Positions 1 to 9,789 of a stretch of DNA of 64,000 nt are shown piece by piece. The position numbers and the translations under genes were made by a program. The notes beneath the pieces are model-generated. The model did no database searches and was not told the DNA's origin. It saw nothing but the letters and a program-made list of their open reading frames with translations. Position 1 is the stretch's first letter. Every line of letters begins with the position of its first letter. Source of the stretch: CAKZNE01 sp002695025 (GTDB lineage: Bacteria > Bacteroidota > Bacteroidia > Flavobacteriales > Schleiferiaceae); the NCBI GenBank assembly GCA_913043285.1, contig CAJWML010000006.1, positions 1 to 64,000 of the forward strand. The letters run 5' to 3'.

Positions 1-2190
1 CCGGCTGATATGGCAGGGGGTATTGTAAATATTGAAACCAAAGATTTTCCGGATAAGCCCAGCTTTAATGTTTCGGCCAGTGTAGGATATAATCCTGAGC
101 AGCATTTTAACAGCAATTACAAGACGTACCCCGGTGGTGGAACCGATTTTCTGGGTTTTGACGATGGTACACGTGCGGTTCCCAGTGATAATCTTACCGA
201 TCCTAATTATCAGATCCCGAACCCGGCCCTGCAATCCTCCGAAACCACGGAGGTTACCAAAAGTTTCAACTCTACCTTAGCAGTTGAAGAAGCCACCAGC
301 CCCGCTAACTTCAGCCTGGGTGCTTCCGGGGGTAACCAGTATGATATGGGAGATTCCAAATTGGGATTAATCGGTTCGGTTTCCTATAAAAATACCACCA
401 ACTACTACGATCAATACCAGCAAAACTATTACTTTAAAAACCCAGACCCCAGTATTGGTGAACTGCGCACAGATCGTGCTATTACCGGTGCCCTGGGTGA
501 GAATAATGTATACCTGAATGGTCTGCTGGGCCTGGCCATTAAGAACGGTACTACCAAACACCGTTTGAACCTGATGCACCTGCAGAATGGTCAGAAACTG
601 TCTGGTTATTTCAGGGATGACCAGATGATTAATAACTCCGCTTTAATCTACCGTGATAACCTGGAGTATAACGAACGTTCCCTATCCAATGTGTTGTTGG
701 CAGGAGAATACCTCCTGGCCAATACAGAATCCCGCAACAGCTGGGAACTGAGCTGGCGTGTGTCTCCAACCCTTTCCCGCCTGGGTGATAAGGACGTGAG
801 GGTTACTCCTTATGTTTCCAAAGATGGCCAAATGATCATAGACCCCAGTGAAGGAGCTTCTCCGGTGAGAATATGGCGTTATCTAAATGAAGTGAATGTG
901 CCTGCCAAGGTAGATGCGGCATTCAATCATGAACTTCTAAGTTATGAAGCCAAGCTTAAGATGGGCGTAGGCTATACCTATAAATACCGCGACTTTGAAA
1001 TATTAAACTACCAATTAGTGGAACAACCTGCGCCTAATGGGGAACAAGGTGTGGTATACACAGGCGATGCCAATGAATTGCTGACCGATGAGTTTATCTG
1101 GACTCCACAAAAGCGATATGGTATGTTTTATGCCGGTAACTACCAGCCTAGCAATACTTTTAATGCTCGTCAAACTATTATTTCGGCCTATGCTTCGGAA
1201 GAATTCCAGTTCAGCTCAAGGTTTAAGTCGGTGGTAGGTTTGCGCGTGGAAAAATTTGATCACTATTATACCGGTCAGGATCAGGCTGGAGTGGTATTTA
1301 ATGATGAGAATGTTTTGGACCTGCTGGACCTTTTTCCCACCATTAGTCTTATTTATTTTGCCAACGAAAAAACCAATCTTCGGTTCAGCTACTTTAGAAC
1401 TACAGCCAGGCCTTCTTTTAAAGAAAAGTCGACTGCACAAATTCAGGACGTTCTTAAAGGGCAAACAGAATTGGGTAACCTGGATCTTACCCAAACATAT
1501 ATTGATAACCTGGATGTGAGGTACGAAATATTCTATGAGAAGAACCAGACCGTAGCGGTCAGCGCCTTCTATAAGTACTTTACCGATCCTATTGAAAGAG
1601 TAACGTATTCAGCGGCAGCTACTAGTAACTTTCAGCCGCGTAACGTAGGCGATGGCCAGGTATACGGGCTGGAGTTTGAATTGCGTAAAAACTTTGATTT
1701 CATTTCTCCATCCCTGGAAAACCTTTCGTTGAATACCAACCTTACCTACGCATTTTCACAGATCGCTTTGGATAAAACACCCGGTGGTCAGTATGAAAGT
1801 CGTGTAGAATGGGCCCGTGAAGGTGAAACCGTTGATGAGTTCAGGCCTATGCAGGGCCAGGCTCCCTACATTGTAAATGCTGGTTTGAGCTATAATGATC
1901 CTGATCTTTTTGAAGCGGGTATCTATTACAACGTTCAGGGAAGAAGGCTGGCCATTGTGGGTATTGCGCGTGTGCCGGATGTGTATACCGAACCTTTTCA
2001 CAGCCTGAATTTTAACCTATTGAAATCTTTTGGAGAAGACAAGAAATTTCAAGTAGGTCTTTCTATAGATAACATTCTGGACGACCTTAAAGAAGAAACG
2101 GTGGAGTCATACGGCTCAGATGACCGGATCTTCAACAGCTATAACCCGGGAAGAGTAATTGGTCTTTCCTTCAGTTATAAGATCCGGTAA
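1..2190 (+). CDS. TonB-dependent outer-membrane receptor, 3' part (5' end outside window)
   Basis: The reading frame is open from base 1 (residues P-A-D before the first ATG at 10), so the start lies upstream and the signal peptide and most of the plug domain are missing. The opening residues ADMAGGIVNIETKD look like the end of a TonB plug domain. The rest is a long alternation of aromatic-rich strands and polar loops as in a 22-strand outer-membrane barrel, ending in SYNPGRVIGLSFSYKIR, a typical terminal strand closing on an aromatic/basic residue. The family imports large or scarce nutrients across the outer membrane using TonB-ExbBD energy; the substrate cannot be read from the sequence. 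A strong terminator follows. The next gene encodes a secreted multidomain protein that could be a functional partner (inference). Confidence 0.93.
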   Translation, partial: PADMAGGIVNIETKDFPDKPSFNVSASVGYNPEQHFNSNYKTYPGGGTDFLGFDDGTRAVPSDNLTDPNYQIPNPALQSSETTEVTKSFNSTLAVEEATSPANFSLGASGGNQYDMGDSKLGLIGSVSYKNTTNYYDQYQQNYYFKNPDPSIGELRTDRAITGALGENNVYLNGLLGLAIKNGTTKHRLNLMHLQNGQKLSGYFRDDQMINNSALIYRDNLEYNERSLSNVLLAGEYLLANTESRNSWELSWRVSPTLSRLGDKDVRVTPYVSKDGQMIIDPSEGASPVRIWRYLNEVNVPAKVDAAFNHELLSYEAKLKMGVGYTYKYRDFEILNYQLVEQPAPNGEQGVVYTGDANELLTDEFIWTPQKRYGMFYAGNYQPSNTFNARQTIISAYASEEFQFSSRFKSVVGLRVEKFDHYYTGQDQAGVVFNDENVLDLLDLFPTISLIYFANEKTNLRFSYFRTTARPSFKEKSTAQIQDVLKGQTELGNLDLTQTYIDNLDVRYEIFYEKNQTVAVSAFYKYFTDPIERVTYSAAATSNFQPRNVGDGQVYGLEFELRKNFDFISPSLENLSLNTNLTYAFSQIALDKTPGGQYESRVEWAREGETVDEFRPMQGQAPYIVNAGLSYNDPDLFEAGIYYNVQGRRLAIVGIARVPDVYTEPFHSLNFNLLKSFGEDKKFQVGLSIDNILDDLKEETVESYGSDDRIFNSYNPGRVIGLSFSYKIR

Positions 2191-2217
2191 TTCCGGCTTA
2201 ATTCACACGATATGATC

Positions 2218-2245
2218 AACCCACCCTTTAAGGGTGGGTTTTTAT
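2218..2245 (+). terminator. Rho-independent terminator after the TonB receptor
   Basis: A perfect 9-bp stem (AACCCACCC / GGGTGGGTT) with a 5-base loop is followed directly by a T-rich run. It lies 28 bases after the receptor stop codon and ends that transcription unit. Confidence 0.9.
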
Positions 2246-2615
2246 ATTTTTAATCCAACCTGTATGCATGGCCAGGAATTAAGTGCATTTTGCTAATCGT
2301 CAGGAATAATTGGCGCGTTATGGATGGCTTGGTATGGTTAATAGGCAGGTGTTGATTGTGAGTTGCTTATGCATTATTTTATTGCAGTCTATAGGAGTCC
2401 TGGCCAGAGGTTCTTAAGGTTTGGTTTTCATCAATTACCTTTTGGAGTAGCTATCCGTGTAAAGAAAGTGCTTATTTGAAGCAATTATTCCAAAGTCATC
2501 GTTGCTTCACACAACCTGTTACTATAGCGGGATTTGTGCCCCGAAAAGTGCTTTTAAAATAGGTCATTTAACATTGGCTTAACTCTCGGGTGCTGATACT
2601 AACAGCATTCTTTGG

Positions 2616-2623
2616 TAATTTTG
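2616..2623 (+). promoter_or_regulatory. Bacteroidota -7 box (TAATTTTG) of the large secreted protein
   Basis: TAATTTTG fits the phylum's TAnnTTTG -7 element and lies 24 bases before the ATG at 2648. No clear TTTG is present at the expected -33 spacing, so this is a half-match. Confidence 0.5.
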
Positions 2624-2647
2624 CACCGGATTTAAAAACCTGAATAA

Positions 2648-5600
2648 ATGAAAGTAAGATTATCCCTTTTGGTATGCCTGCTGAGCCTGGCAGGATTTGC
2701 CACGGTCCACAACGTTTCCGTGGGTAGCAATTTCTTCAACCCCTCCAGTCTCACCATTACACAAGGTGATACGGTAATCTGGACTAACACTTCCGGCTCT
2801 CATAACGTAAACGGTACTACCAGTACTTTCTCTGGAAACCCTGAATCTTTCGGGAACTCTGTAGGTACCGGCTGGACATTCCAGCACGTATTTGGAAAAG
2901 TTGGTAACTATAGCTATCAATGTGACCCACATGCGCCTGGTATGTCAGGCAGTATTACGGTTAATCCATTACCAGCTGTAACAGCTCCCGTAACGCAGAG
3001 TTTTGAAGGTGGAGGTTCCTGGACTTACGTTAATAACCCTGCCTCATACAATGTATCAGGTGATGTTTGGGGCACAGTTACTTCACTCTCATCCATCACT
3101 CCTTCATCCGGAGCTAACTTCTGGGGAATGCAGGATCTGGAAAACCCTAACGGTGGAGGTGCTTTTGGCCATACTCTTGATTTTGCAGCGGTAGACGTAA
3201 GCGGTTTGCCCAACGCCCATTTAATGTTCGATTATTACACCATTGGTTTTGATAGTAGTGACTCTCTGGCCTACGTGGTGGAATTTGACAATGGCTCAAC
3301 ATGGGGACCTCTTACTGAACTGAATAAAGATTCACAAGCTTGGACTACTGTTGATATTGCGGTTCCTTCTTCAGCAACTCACGTTCGCGTTCGTATTTAC
3401 GCTAAACAAAATGGAGGTTCTGATTATGCAGGTGTGGATAACTTCCGCGTAGAAGCGCCCCAGGTAGGAGCAGGCGGTATACCTACTTATGATATTGCTA
3501 ATGTATCCACCAACGATGCCAATGGCGTGCCTGACTCTATGAGTGTAGAATGCCGCCTGCACGGTGTTGTTCACTCTATTGACTTTGACGGTAATGCAGG
3601 GTATAGCTTTTATATATACGATGCTACCGGTGGTATCAATGTTTTTGAATTCAATGATGTAAGCAATTACAACAGCCCTGCGGTAGGTGATTCTATCCGT
3701 GTAATCGGAACTATTGACCAGTTCAACGGGCTTACTGAAATAGTGCCCGATTCCATAGTGCTACTTACTAGCGGTGTAAGCCTTAAGCAACCAGCTTCTG
3801 TTACAGTTCCTGGCGAAGCTACCGAAGGAGATTACATTAAACTCAGTGGTTACTGGGTAATCAATCCTTCTTCCTGGCCCGCTGCCGGAAGTGATGCCAG
3901 TGTTTCGATCACCAACGGTGAAGACACTACCACCCTGCGTATTGACCGCGATACGGATATTGACGGGTCCCCCGTTCCTACCGCTCCTTTTAACGTAACA
4001 GGTGCTGGTGGTCAGTTTGACAATAGCTCGCCTTACGATGAAGGCTACCAGATCCTACCCAGCAGCCTGCTGGACTTTGAAGCCAGACCGGCTTCCACAG
4101 TGCCTTACTACACCATCAGCCAGGTAACTACCAATGATGTTAGCGGTGAAGTGGATTCATTGAATGTAACCTGCGAAGTTCGCGGGATAGTGCATTCCAT
4201 TGATTTTGACGGTAACGCAGGTTATAGCCTTTATATTTATGATGCTACCGGAGCCATCAACGTTTTCAACTTTAATAATGTGCCTACCTATACCTCTCCA
4301 AACCCTGGAGATTCCATTAGTGTATTTGGCGATATCGACCAGTTTAATGGTCTTACCGAAATAGTTGCAGACTCTGTGGTTCTGTGGGCTACAGGAAAAA
4401 CACTTAAAACTCCCACGGTGGTTACAGCCCCCGATGAGTCGGTTGAAAGTGACTACATCCGGATCAACGGTTACTGGGTGATCAATCCTTCTTCCTGGCC
4501 TGCTGCCGGAAGTGATGCCAGTGTTCTGATTACCAACGGTACCGATACCACTACTCTTCGCATTGACCGTGATACCGATATTGACGGTACTACGGCTCCG
4601 GTTGGAATGTTTGACGTAATAGGTGCCGGTGGCCAGTATGATAGCTCCACTCCCTTTGACGAAGGTTATCAGATCCTGCCCAGCCGACTGAGTGACATTC
4701 TGCTGGCTCCTCCCGCTAACCCAACGGTTAATTTCCCGGTTACCTCTCAGGTAGTAAGTGAAAGTGCGGGTACCATTACGGTTAATGCCTTGATCAACCC
4801 AACAGCTTCTACTTCAGAGACTATAACCTTCCAGGTGACTATAGGTGCCGGAATTACCGTTCCCGGTGATGGTTCTATAAACCCTGCACCCAATCCTACT
4901 ACCGGTATTTTTACACTGAATGTTCCTGCCAATGAGGATAGCGTAAGCTTTGATATCAGTATTGTAGATGACGCGCTGGTAGAAAGTAACGAAACCCTAT
5001 TTGTGAGCATCACTGGTGTTACCTCCGGTCTTTTATTGGGTACCAACCTGGATTACCAGTTAGTGGTTCAGGATAATGATGCGTCTGCCCCAGGAATTCC
5101 TACTTATGATATTGCGGATGTTACCACATCTGATGTGAATGGTGTTCCTGATTCCGCTAACGTTTACTGTAAACTGAATGGTATTGTATATACCGATGAT
5201 TTTGATGGTAACGATGGCTTCAGCTTCTTTATATACGATGCTACAGGAGGTGTAAATGTATTTACCAGTACGGATGTGAGCGGTTATACCGTGAAGCGTG
5301 GAGACTCTGTACGGGTGATCGGTGAGATCCAGAATTTTAACGGTTTGATTGAACTGGTTATTGATTCGGTGGCTCGCCTGGATTCCAATATTACACTGAA
5401 GTCTCCGGCTGTTGCGCCTACTGTTGATGAATCTACCGAAGGAGAATATGTTCGCCTGAATGGTTTTAGTGTGGTTACCCCCTCATCATGGCCTGCTGCC
5501 GGAAGCAGCGCAAGCGTTAACATCTCCAACGGTACTGTAACGGTTATCATGCGTATTGATTCTGATACTGATATTGATGGCTCACCAGTTCCTACCGGTC

Positions 5601-7441
5601 AGTTTGACGTAATAGGTGCCGGTGGTCAGTTTGACAGCTCTAACCCTTTTACCAGTGGATACCAGATCATGCCGCGTGACCTGAATGATATCATTCCCGT
5701 GGTAGTAACCACCCCAACCATTACTTTCTCATCAGGAGCTCAGTCGCGGGTGGAAAACCAGGGCACTGTAGCTGTTGATATGCCTATAGTTCCTGCTGCC
5801 ACGTCTGCCGGTCAGGTTAAGGTATATGTAAGCAACGGACTGAACGTGACTTCCGGTGATTATACCACCACTCCTGCGGTGGTTAATGACACTATTACCC
5901 TGCCCATCGCTGCTGGTGATACTGCGGTAAGCTTTGATGTGAATATGATCTCGGATGGTCTTAATGAGGATGATGAGGACATTACCTTTACCCTTGCTCA
6001 GGCTACCGGTGTTAATATCGGGGTTCCTTCCACGCATGTATATACCATTATTGACAGCATTCCCCTTTATAATATCATTGATATTGTAGGTGTAGACGCC
6101 AATGGTGTATCTGACTCGTTGAATGTGCGTTGTAAACTGGAAGGTATCGTTTCTATCTCTAACCTGGGTTTCAACCGTTATGATTTCTACATCACTTCGC
6201 CCAATAATGATGCGGGTGTAAAAGTGTATAAGAGTAATATTTCCGGTTTTCTCTATACCCCGGTTGAAGGTGATCTTATCCGTGCTATCGGTCATATTGA
6301 GCAGTTTAACGGTACTATAGAGATCGTACCCGATTCTGTAAAACTGATCTCTTCAGGAAATACACTCCCTGCCCCGGCTGTGGAAACTTCTCTCGGAGAA
6401 GGAACCGAAGGTCGTCTTATACGCCTGAACGGTGTGGAAATGGTGGATACTACCGGCTGGCCTTCCGCCAACTTCGGTAACTTTAACATAGTATTGCCTA
6501 CCAATGATACCGTTATCCTGCGTGTGGATGCCGATATCATAACCAACTGGGGTAAGCCTCCCGTGGGTAAATTTGATGTGATCGGTATTGGTGGTCAGTA
6601 TGACCCATCCAACCCTTACACAGATGAGTACCAGATACAACCCCGCAAAGGACAGGACATTATCCGTATCCTGCCTAAAGTGGCTATTACCGAAGTAATG
6701 CCCAACAGTGCACACCCAACGGTGGATGGCGATTGGTTCGAATTGACCAACTACGGATCAGACCCTATCGACCTGCTGGACTTCAGCTGGGATGATAGCG
6801 ATGATGTGCCCGGAACCCGTAAAGTAAAAACCAGCCTGGTGATCAATCCGGGTGAGTCCATCATCTTCCTCGATGAGGTTACACCTGATGACAGCACTTG
6901 GGCTTATACCTGGAGGCAACTGCAGACCAACCTGGTGGTTATAGCCAAGGACGAAGTAGGTATTATCGGGTTCTCCAGCCTGCAGGAATCAGCCGATGAG
7001 GTGAACTTCTATGATGATAAGGGCCAGAAGATCTCCAGTGTAAGCTGGGGCGCTGGTGATGTGAGCCTTGGTGTGTCCTTGCAGTTTGATACTACCGGTG
7101 CTGCACTGGGTTCTTCAGTAAACGGTGTGGACGGAGCTTATTTGTCCAACAGTGGTGACCTTGGTAACCCTGGAAATATGGCTCCTATTGGCCTGGAAGA
7201 ATTTATGCTGAACGATATTACCCTTTACCCCAACCCTGCTTCGGAGAAGGTATTTATCAGCACTGCAACCCATGAATTGAAGAAAGTAGAGATAGTATCA
7301 TTGGCCGGTCAGAGGATCAGCGGTTTTGAAACGGCTGACGAGTTGGTGGAATTCAATACTTCATCCTTATCTCGCGGTGTGTATATTATTTCTGTAGAAA
7401 TGAACGGTGCCAAAGCTTCCAGGAAGCTGATTGTTCAGTAA
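2648..7441 (+). CDS. Large T9SS-secreted protein: cupredoxin, four OB-like repeats, two Calx-beta domains, lamin-tail domain
   Basis: A 1597-residue extracellular protein. Residues 1-18 are a signal peptide. Residues 19-105 are plastocyanin-like, with candidate type I copper ligands in GSHNV and CDPHAPGM (His, Cys, His, Met). Residues 110-270 look like a jelly-roll/adhesin domain opening with SFEGGG. Four homologous units of about 200 residues follow (about 276-480, 485-688, 816-1016, 1138-1340), each with IYDATGG or similar, GDSIRVIG-like and DQFNGLTEIV-like strands resembling an OB fold. Calx-beta domains lie near 693-815 and 1021-1137, and a lamin-tail domain near 1341-1500 (AITEVMPNS...DWFELTN). 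The C-terminus (LYPNPASEK...SRGVYIISV) is a type A T9SS sorting domain, so the protein is exported by PorU/V. OB plus lamin-tail architecture recalls extracellular nucleases such as ExeM, but no nuclease domain is visible. Nucleic-acid or polymer binding is inference. Confidence 0.88.
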   Translation: MKVRLSLLVCLLSLAGFATVHNVSVGSNFFNPSSLTITQGDTVIWTNTSGSHNVNGTTSTFSGNPESFGNSVGTGWTFQHVFGKVGNYSYQCDPHAPGMSGSITVNPLPAVTAPVTQSFEGGGSWTYVNNPASYNVSGDVWGTVTSLSSITPSSGANFWGMQDLENPNGGGAFGHTLDFAAVDVSGLPNAHLMFDYYTIGFDSSDSLAYVVEFDNGSTWGPLTELNKDSQAWTTVDIAVPSSATHVRVRIYAKQNGGSDYAGVDNFRVEAPQVGAGGIPTYDIANVSTNDANGVPDSMSVECRLHGVVHSIDFDGNAGYSFYIYDATGGINVFEFNDVSNYNSPAVGDSIRVIGTIDQFNGLTEIVPDSIVLLTSGVSLKQPASVTVPGEATEGDYIKLSGYWVINPSSWPAAGSDASVSITNGEDTTTLRIDRDTDIDGSPVPTAPFNVTGAGGQFDNSSPYDEGYQILPSSLLDFEARPASTVPYYTISQVTTNDVSGEVDSLNVTCEVRGIVHSIDFDGNAGYSLYIYDATGAINVFNFNNVPTYTSPNPGDSISVFGDIDQFNGLTEIVADSVVLWATGKTLKTPTVVTAPDESVESDYIRINGYWVINPSSWPAAGSDASVLITNGTDTTTLRIDRDTDIDGTTAPVGMFDVIGAGGQYDSSTPFDEGYQILPSRLSDILLAPPANPTVNFPVTSQVVSESAGTITVNALINPTASTSETITFQVTIGAGITVPGDGSINPAPNPTTGIFTLNVPANEDSVSFDISIVDDALVESNETLFVSITGVTSGLLLGTNLDYQLVVQDNDASAPGIPTYDIADVTTSDVNGVPDSANVYCKLNGIVYTDDFDGNDGFSFFIYDATGGVNVFTSTDVSGYTVKRGDSVRVIGEIQNFNGLIELVIDSVARLDSNITLKSPAVAPTVDESTEGEYVRLNGFSVVTPSSWPAAGSSASVNISNGTVTVIMRIDSDTDIDGSPVPTGQFDVIGAGGQFDSSNPFTSGYQIMPRDLNDIIPVVVTTPTITFSSGAQSRVENQGTVAVDMPIVPAATSAGQVKVYVSNGLNVTSGDYTTTPAVVNDTITLPIAAGDTAVSFDVNMISDGLNEDDEDITFTLAQATGVNIGVPSTHVYTIIDSIPLYNIIDIVGVDANGVSDSLNVRCKLEGIVSISNLGFNRYDFYITSPNNDAGVKVYKSNISGFLYTPVEGDLIRAIGHIEQFNGTIEIVPDSVKLISSGNTLPAPAVETSLGEGTEGRLIRLNGVEMVDTTGWPSANFGNFNIVLPTNDTVILRVDADIITNWGKPPVGKFDVIGIGGQYDPSNPYTDEYQIQPRKGQDIIRILPKVAITEVMPNSAHPTVDGDWFELTNYGSDPIDLLDFSWDDSDDVPGTRKVKTSLVINPGESIIFLDEVTPDDSTWAYTWRQLQTNLVVIAKDEVGIIGFSSLQESADEVNFYDDKGQKISSVSWGAGDVSLGVSLQFDTTGAALGSSVNGVDGAYLSNSGDLGNPGNMAPIGLEEFMLNDITLYPNPASEKVFISTATHELKKVEIVSLAGQRISGFETADELVEFNTSSLSRGVYIISVEMNGAKASRKLIVQ
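3476..6665 (+). repeat. Four intragenic copies of a ~600-bp OB-like domain unit
   Basis: Copies lie at about 3476-4085, 4100-4705, 5090-5695 and 6060-6665. Copies 1 and 2 are nearly identical over long stretches at the DNA level (for example around 3849-3965 and 4461-4577, both encoding GYWVINPSSWPAAGSDASV), copy 3 is moderately diverged and copy 4 most diverged. This gradient indicates a recent tandem duplication of the first unit. Confidence 0.85.
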
Positions 7442-7481
7442 TTATAGGAAATTAAACTTGAGGGTTTTCCAGTATAAACGG

Positions 7482-7516
7482 GGTATGCCGCAACGTAGTT
7501 GCGGCATACCTTTTTT
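7482..7516 (+). terminator. Strong hairpin terminator after the large secreted protein
   Basis: A perfect 13-bp stem (GGTATGCCGCAAC / GTTGCGGCATACC) around a 3-base loop is followed by six T residues, 40 bases after the stop codon. Confidence 0.93.
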
Positions 7517-7559
7517 ATGTCACGCAACCCTTAAATTAGCAGCAACTTAAAGCCAAAAA

Positions 7560-9293
7560 ATGAGTTTCGGGATATTCGATTTTCTTACCCTTATCGGAGC
7601 GTTGGGCATTTTCATTTATGGAATGAAGGTCATGAGCGATGCCATTCAGAAAGTGGCCGGCAGCAAGCTGCGCGAAATATTGGGAGCCATGACTTCCAAC
7701 CGCTTTTTCGGCATCTTCACGGGTCTTCTGATCACGTCCCTGGTACAGTCCTCCTCAGCCACTACCGTAATGGTGGTAAGCTTTGTAAATGCCGGCTTAT
7801 TAAGCCTGGTGGAATCCATCGGGGTGATTATGGGTGCCAATATAGGTACCACGGTTACAGCCTGGCTTATTTCCATATTGGGCCTCGGTAAATTCAGCAT
7901 CAGTGCGCTTTGTCTTCCTATTGTGGCGGTGGGTTTTCCCATGATGTTTGCCGGCCGCGAAAAGATCAAATTATGGGGTGAGGTACTCATAGGTTTTGCC
8001 CTGCTCTTTCTGGGTCTGGCCTTTATGAAAGATGCCGTTCCCGATCTGAAATCACACCCTGAGGTCCTACAGTTCTTAAGTGATCTTACCTATGATGAAA
8101 AAGGTCTGGTGGGTAAATTTCTCATCAGCCTGATATTTGTGGGTATAGGGACCTTGCTTACCATTGTGGTGCAGTCGTCCAGTGCGGCTATGGCGCTTAC
8201 CCTGGTCATGTGTAATGAGGGTTGGATATCATTTCCGTTGGCGGCTTCCATTGTATTAGGGGAGAACATCGGCACCACCATAACCGCTAACCTGGCGGCT
8301 CTTATTGCCAATGTGCACGCCAAACGGGCGGCCCGGGCGCATTTTATCTTTAACGTTTTCGGGGTACTGTGGATGTTGCTGCTGCTACCTTTTTTCCTCA
8401 ACATCATAGCCTCTTTAACCGAGTCTGTATTTGGTAGTAATCCTTACGAAACAGCAACCAGTATTCCCAAGGCTCTGGCTTTGTTCCATACCTCGTTTAA
8501 TATTCTGAATGTATTGATCATGGTGGGTTTTGTGGGTATTATTGCCAAGGTGGTTACCCGTATGGTGCCTTCCAAAGGCGAAGATGAGGTCTTTAGTCTC
8601 GATTACATCGGTAGCGGTTTGATGGCAACGCCCGAATTATCCATCATAGAGGCCCGAAAGGAACTGGCCAAGTTTGCCGATCTCATGCGGAGGGCTTACA
8701 AATATGTGCCGCGCCTGGTTACTGAAATGGAGGAGAAGAAGTTTAAGAAATACGTGGAGAAGCTGGAGAATTACGAGGATATTTCCGACCGTATGGAAAT
8801 AGAGATCGCTACCTATCTAACCAAGGCTTCGGCAGGGGATCTGAGTTCAGAAGCCAGCGCCAGGGTGCGTAGTATGCTCAGCGTGGCCAACTACCTGGAA
8901 CGTATCGGTGACATCTACCTGGAGATCAGCCGCAATCTGGATGCCCGCAAAAAGAAGAAGGCCTACTTCACCCAGGAAATACGGGATCGGGTGTTGAAGC
9001 TATCTGAGCTGGTAGGAAAGGCCATGGATCTGATGGTGAGTAACCTGGAAGCCAGCGAGAATAAGATGAATTTCAGGGAGGCCCAAAGATTAGAGAGGGA
9101 AATCAATACAATGTATCAGGAGCTGCGGGAAGAGTACATCAAAAAAATCGAGAAAGGCCGTTTCCGGTTGGAAAGTGGTATGTATTATAGTGATCTGATC
9201 TCAGAAATGGAGCGGATTGCTGACCATGTGGTGAGTATCAGTGAGGTATTCCTTCCCCAGGAAGTACGTTCTACCGTTGAGGAACAGGAATAG
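7560..9293 (+). CDS. Na+/Pi cotransporter family protein with PhoU-like C-terminal domain
   Basis: 577 residues. The N-terminal ~330 residues form two inverted membrane repeats, each with the NptA/PNaS signature: VQSSSATT near residue 62 and VQSSSAAM near 204, each followed by a glycine-rich GANIGTT or GENIGTT motif. The family carries sodium-coupled inorganic phosphate through the cytoplasmic membrane. The C-terminal ~220 residues are charged and helical like PhoU, a usual fusion in this family. A box one base off TAnnTTTG lies about 20 bases before the start. The last 23 bases overlap, tail to tail, the lipoprotein gene on the other strand. With the secreted OB-repeat protein and receptor upstream, a phosphorus-scavenging theme is possible but unproven. 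Confidence 0.92.
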   Translation: MSFGIFDFLTLIGALGIFIYGMKVMSDAIQKVAGSKLREILGAMTSNRFFGIFTGLLITSLVQSSSATTVMVVSFVNAGLLSLVESIGVIMGANIGTTVTAWLISILGLGKFSISALCLPIVAVGFPMMFAGREKIKLWGEVLIGFALLFLGLAFMKDAVPDLKSHPEVLQFLSDLTYDEKGLVGKFLISLIFVGIGTLLTIVVQSSSAAMALTLVMCNEGWISFPLAASIVLGENIGTTITANLAALIANVHAKRAARAHFIFNVFGVLWMLLLLPFFLNIIASLTESVFGSNPYETATSIPKALALFHTSFNILNVLIMVGFVGIIAKVVTRMVPSKGEDEVFSLDYIGSGLMATPELSIIEARKELAKFADLMRRAYKYVPRLVTEMEEKKFKKYVEKLENYEDISDRMEIEIATYLTKASAGDLSSEASARVRSMLSVANYLERIGDIYLEISRNLDARKKKKAYFTQEIRDRVLKLSELVGKAMDLMVSNLEASENKMNFREAQRLEREINTMYQELREEYIKKIEKGRFRLESGMYYSDLISEMERIADHVVSISEVFLPQEVRSTVEEQE

Positions 9294-9789
9294 AAGGGGA
9301 GCCGCTGATATTGCTCTCGTGTCCGGCACGGTCTACTACCTTGAATTCAAAGCGTACTGAATCCACATCTTCGTTAAAAGGATAGCCGCTGTAGTCAAAG
9401 AAGGTGATGATCTCTCCCTCCAGGGTAGGGTTGGAGCCTCCCGGAGACAGGCTTGGGATACGGCTGTCAAAAGGTAGACAGGAATCCCTGGGTTCTACTT
9501 CCGTATAGGTGCCGTCCACTTTTTCAAAATAGCGGATAAAAAAGTTATTGATGGAGATGTCACAGGTATCTTTCGGTTCCTCATCGGAGCCCAGGTCTCC
9601 GTCACCATCGGTAAAGTAAAGCGTAAATTCAATGCTTTTGCGGTTTGAGGTGCTGTCCTCGTCATATACGTAGCGGTAGGAACGATATTCCAAAAAAGGT
9701 TCGTCCCTGAACCTGTCATTATTCTTACAGCTGGCCAGGGCCGAGAATATGAAACTGAAGAGTAGTATTTTTGAAGAGAAGTTTCTCAT
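9271..9789 (-). CDS. Small lipoprotein of unknown function
   Basis: 172 residues. A clear lipoprotein signal (IFSALASC, lipobox cysteine near residue 21) precedes a soluble, acidic, beta-rich domain with an Asp-rich loop (FTDGDGDLGSDEE, possibly metal-binding) and FKVVDRAGHES near the end, suggesting one Ig-like or FnIII-like fold. I do not recognise a named family. It is convergent with the Na/Pi cotransporter (23-bp overlap), and its first codons overlap the longest frame of the divergent LuxE-like gene by 19 bp, which argues that the LuxE-like gene starts further in. Confidence 0.75.
   Translation of the reverse strand: MRNFSSKILLFSFIFSALASCKNNDRFRDEPFLEYRSYRYVYDEDSTSNRKSIEFTLYFTDGDGDLGSDEEPKDTCDISINNFFIRYFEKVDGTYTEVEPRDSCLPFDSRIPSLSPGGSNPTLEGEIITFFDYSGYPFNEDVDSVRFEFKVVDRAGHESNISGSPSIPVPQR

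Larger units (their letters stand above)
2191..2647. other. Intergenic region, 457 bp
   Basis: Apart from the terminator at the left end and a promoter-like box at the right end, I see no open frame with coding character, no tRNA-like fold and no repeat. It probably holds only the leader and upstream regulatory sequence of the large secreted protein. Confidence 0.6.

Noticed and set aside
10..12. ATG at base 10 as the TonB receptor start
   Set aside because: The frame is open upstream, the signal peptide is missing, and the first residues are the end of the plug domain.
5732..6295. 187-codon minus-strand frame
   Set aside because: It is a shadow of the repetitive secreted protein; its apparent repeats mirror the plus-strand duplications.
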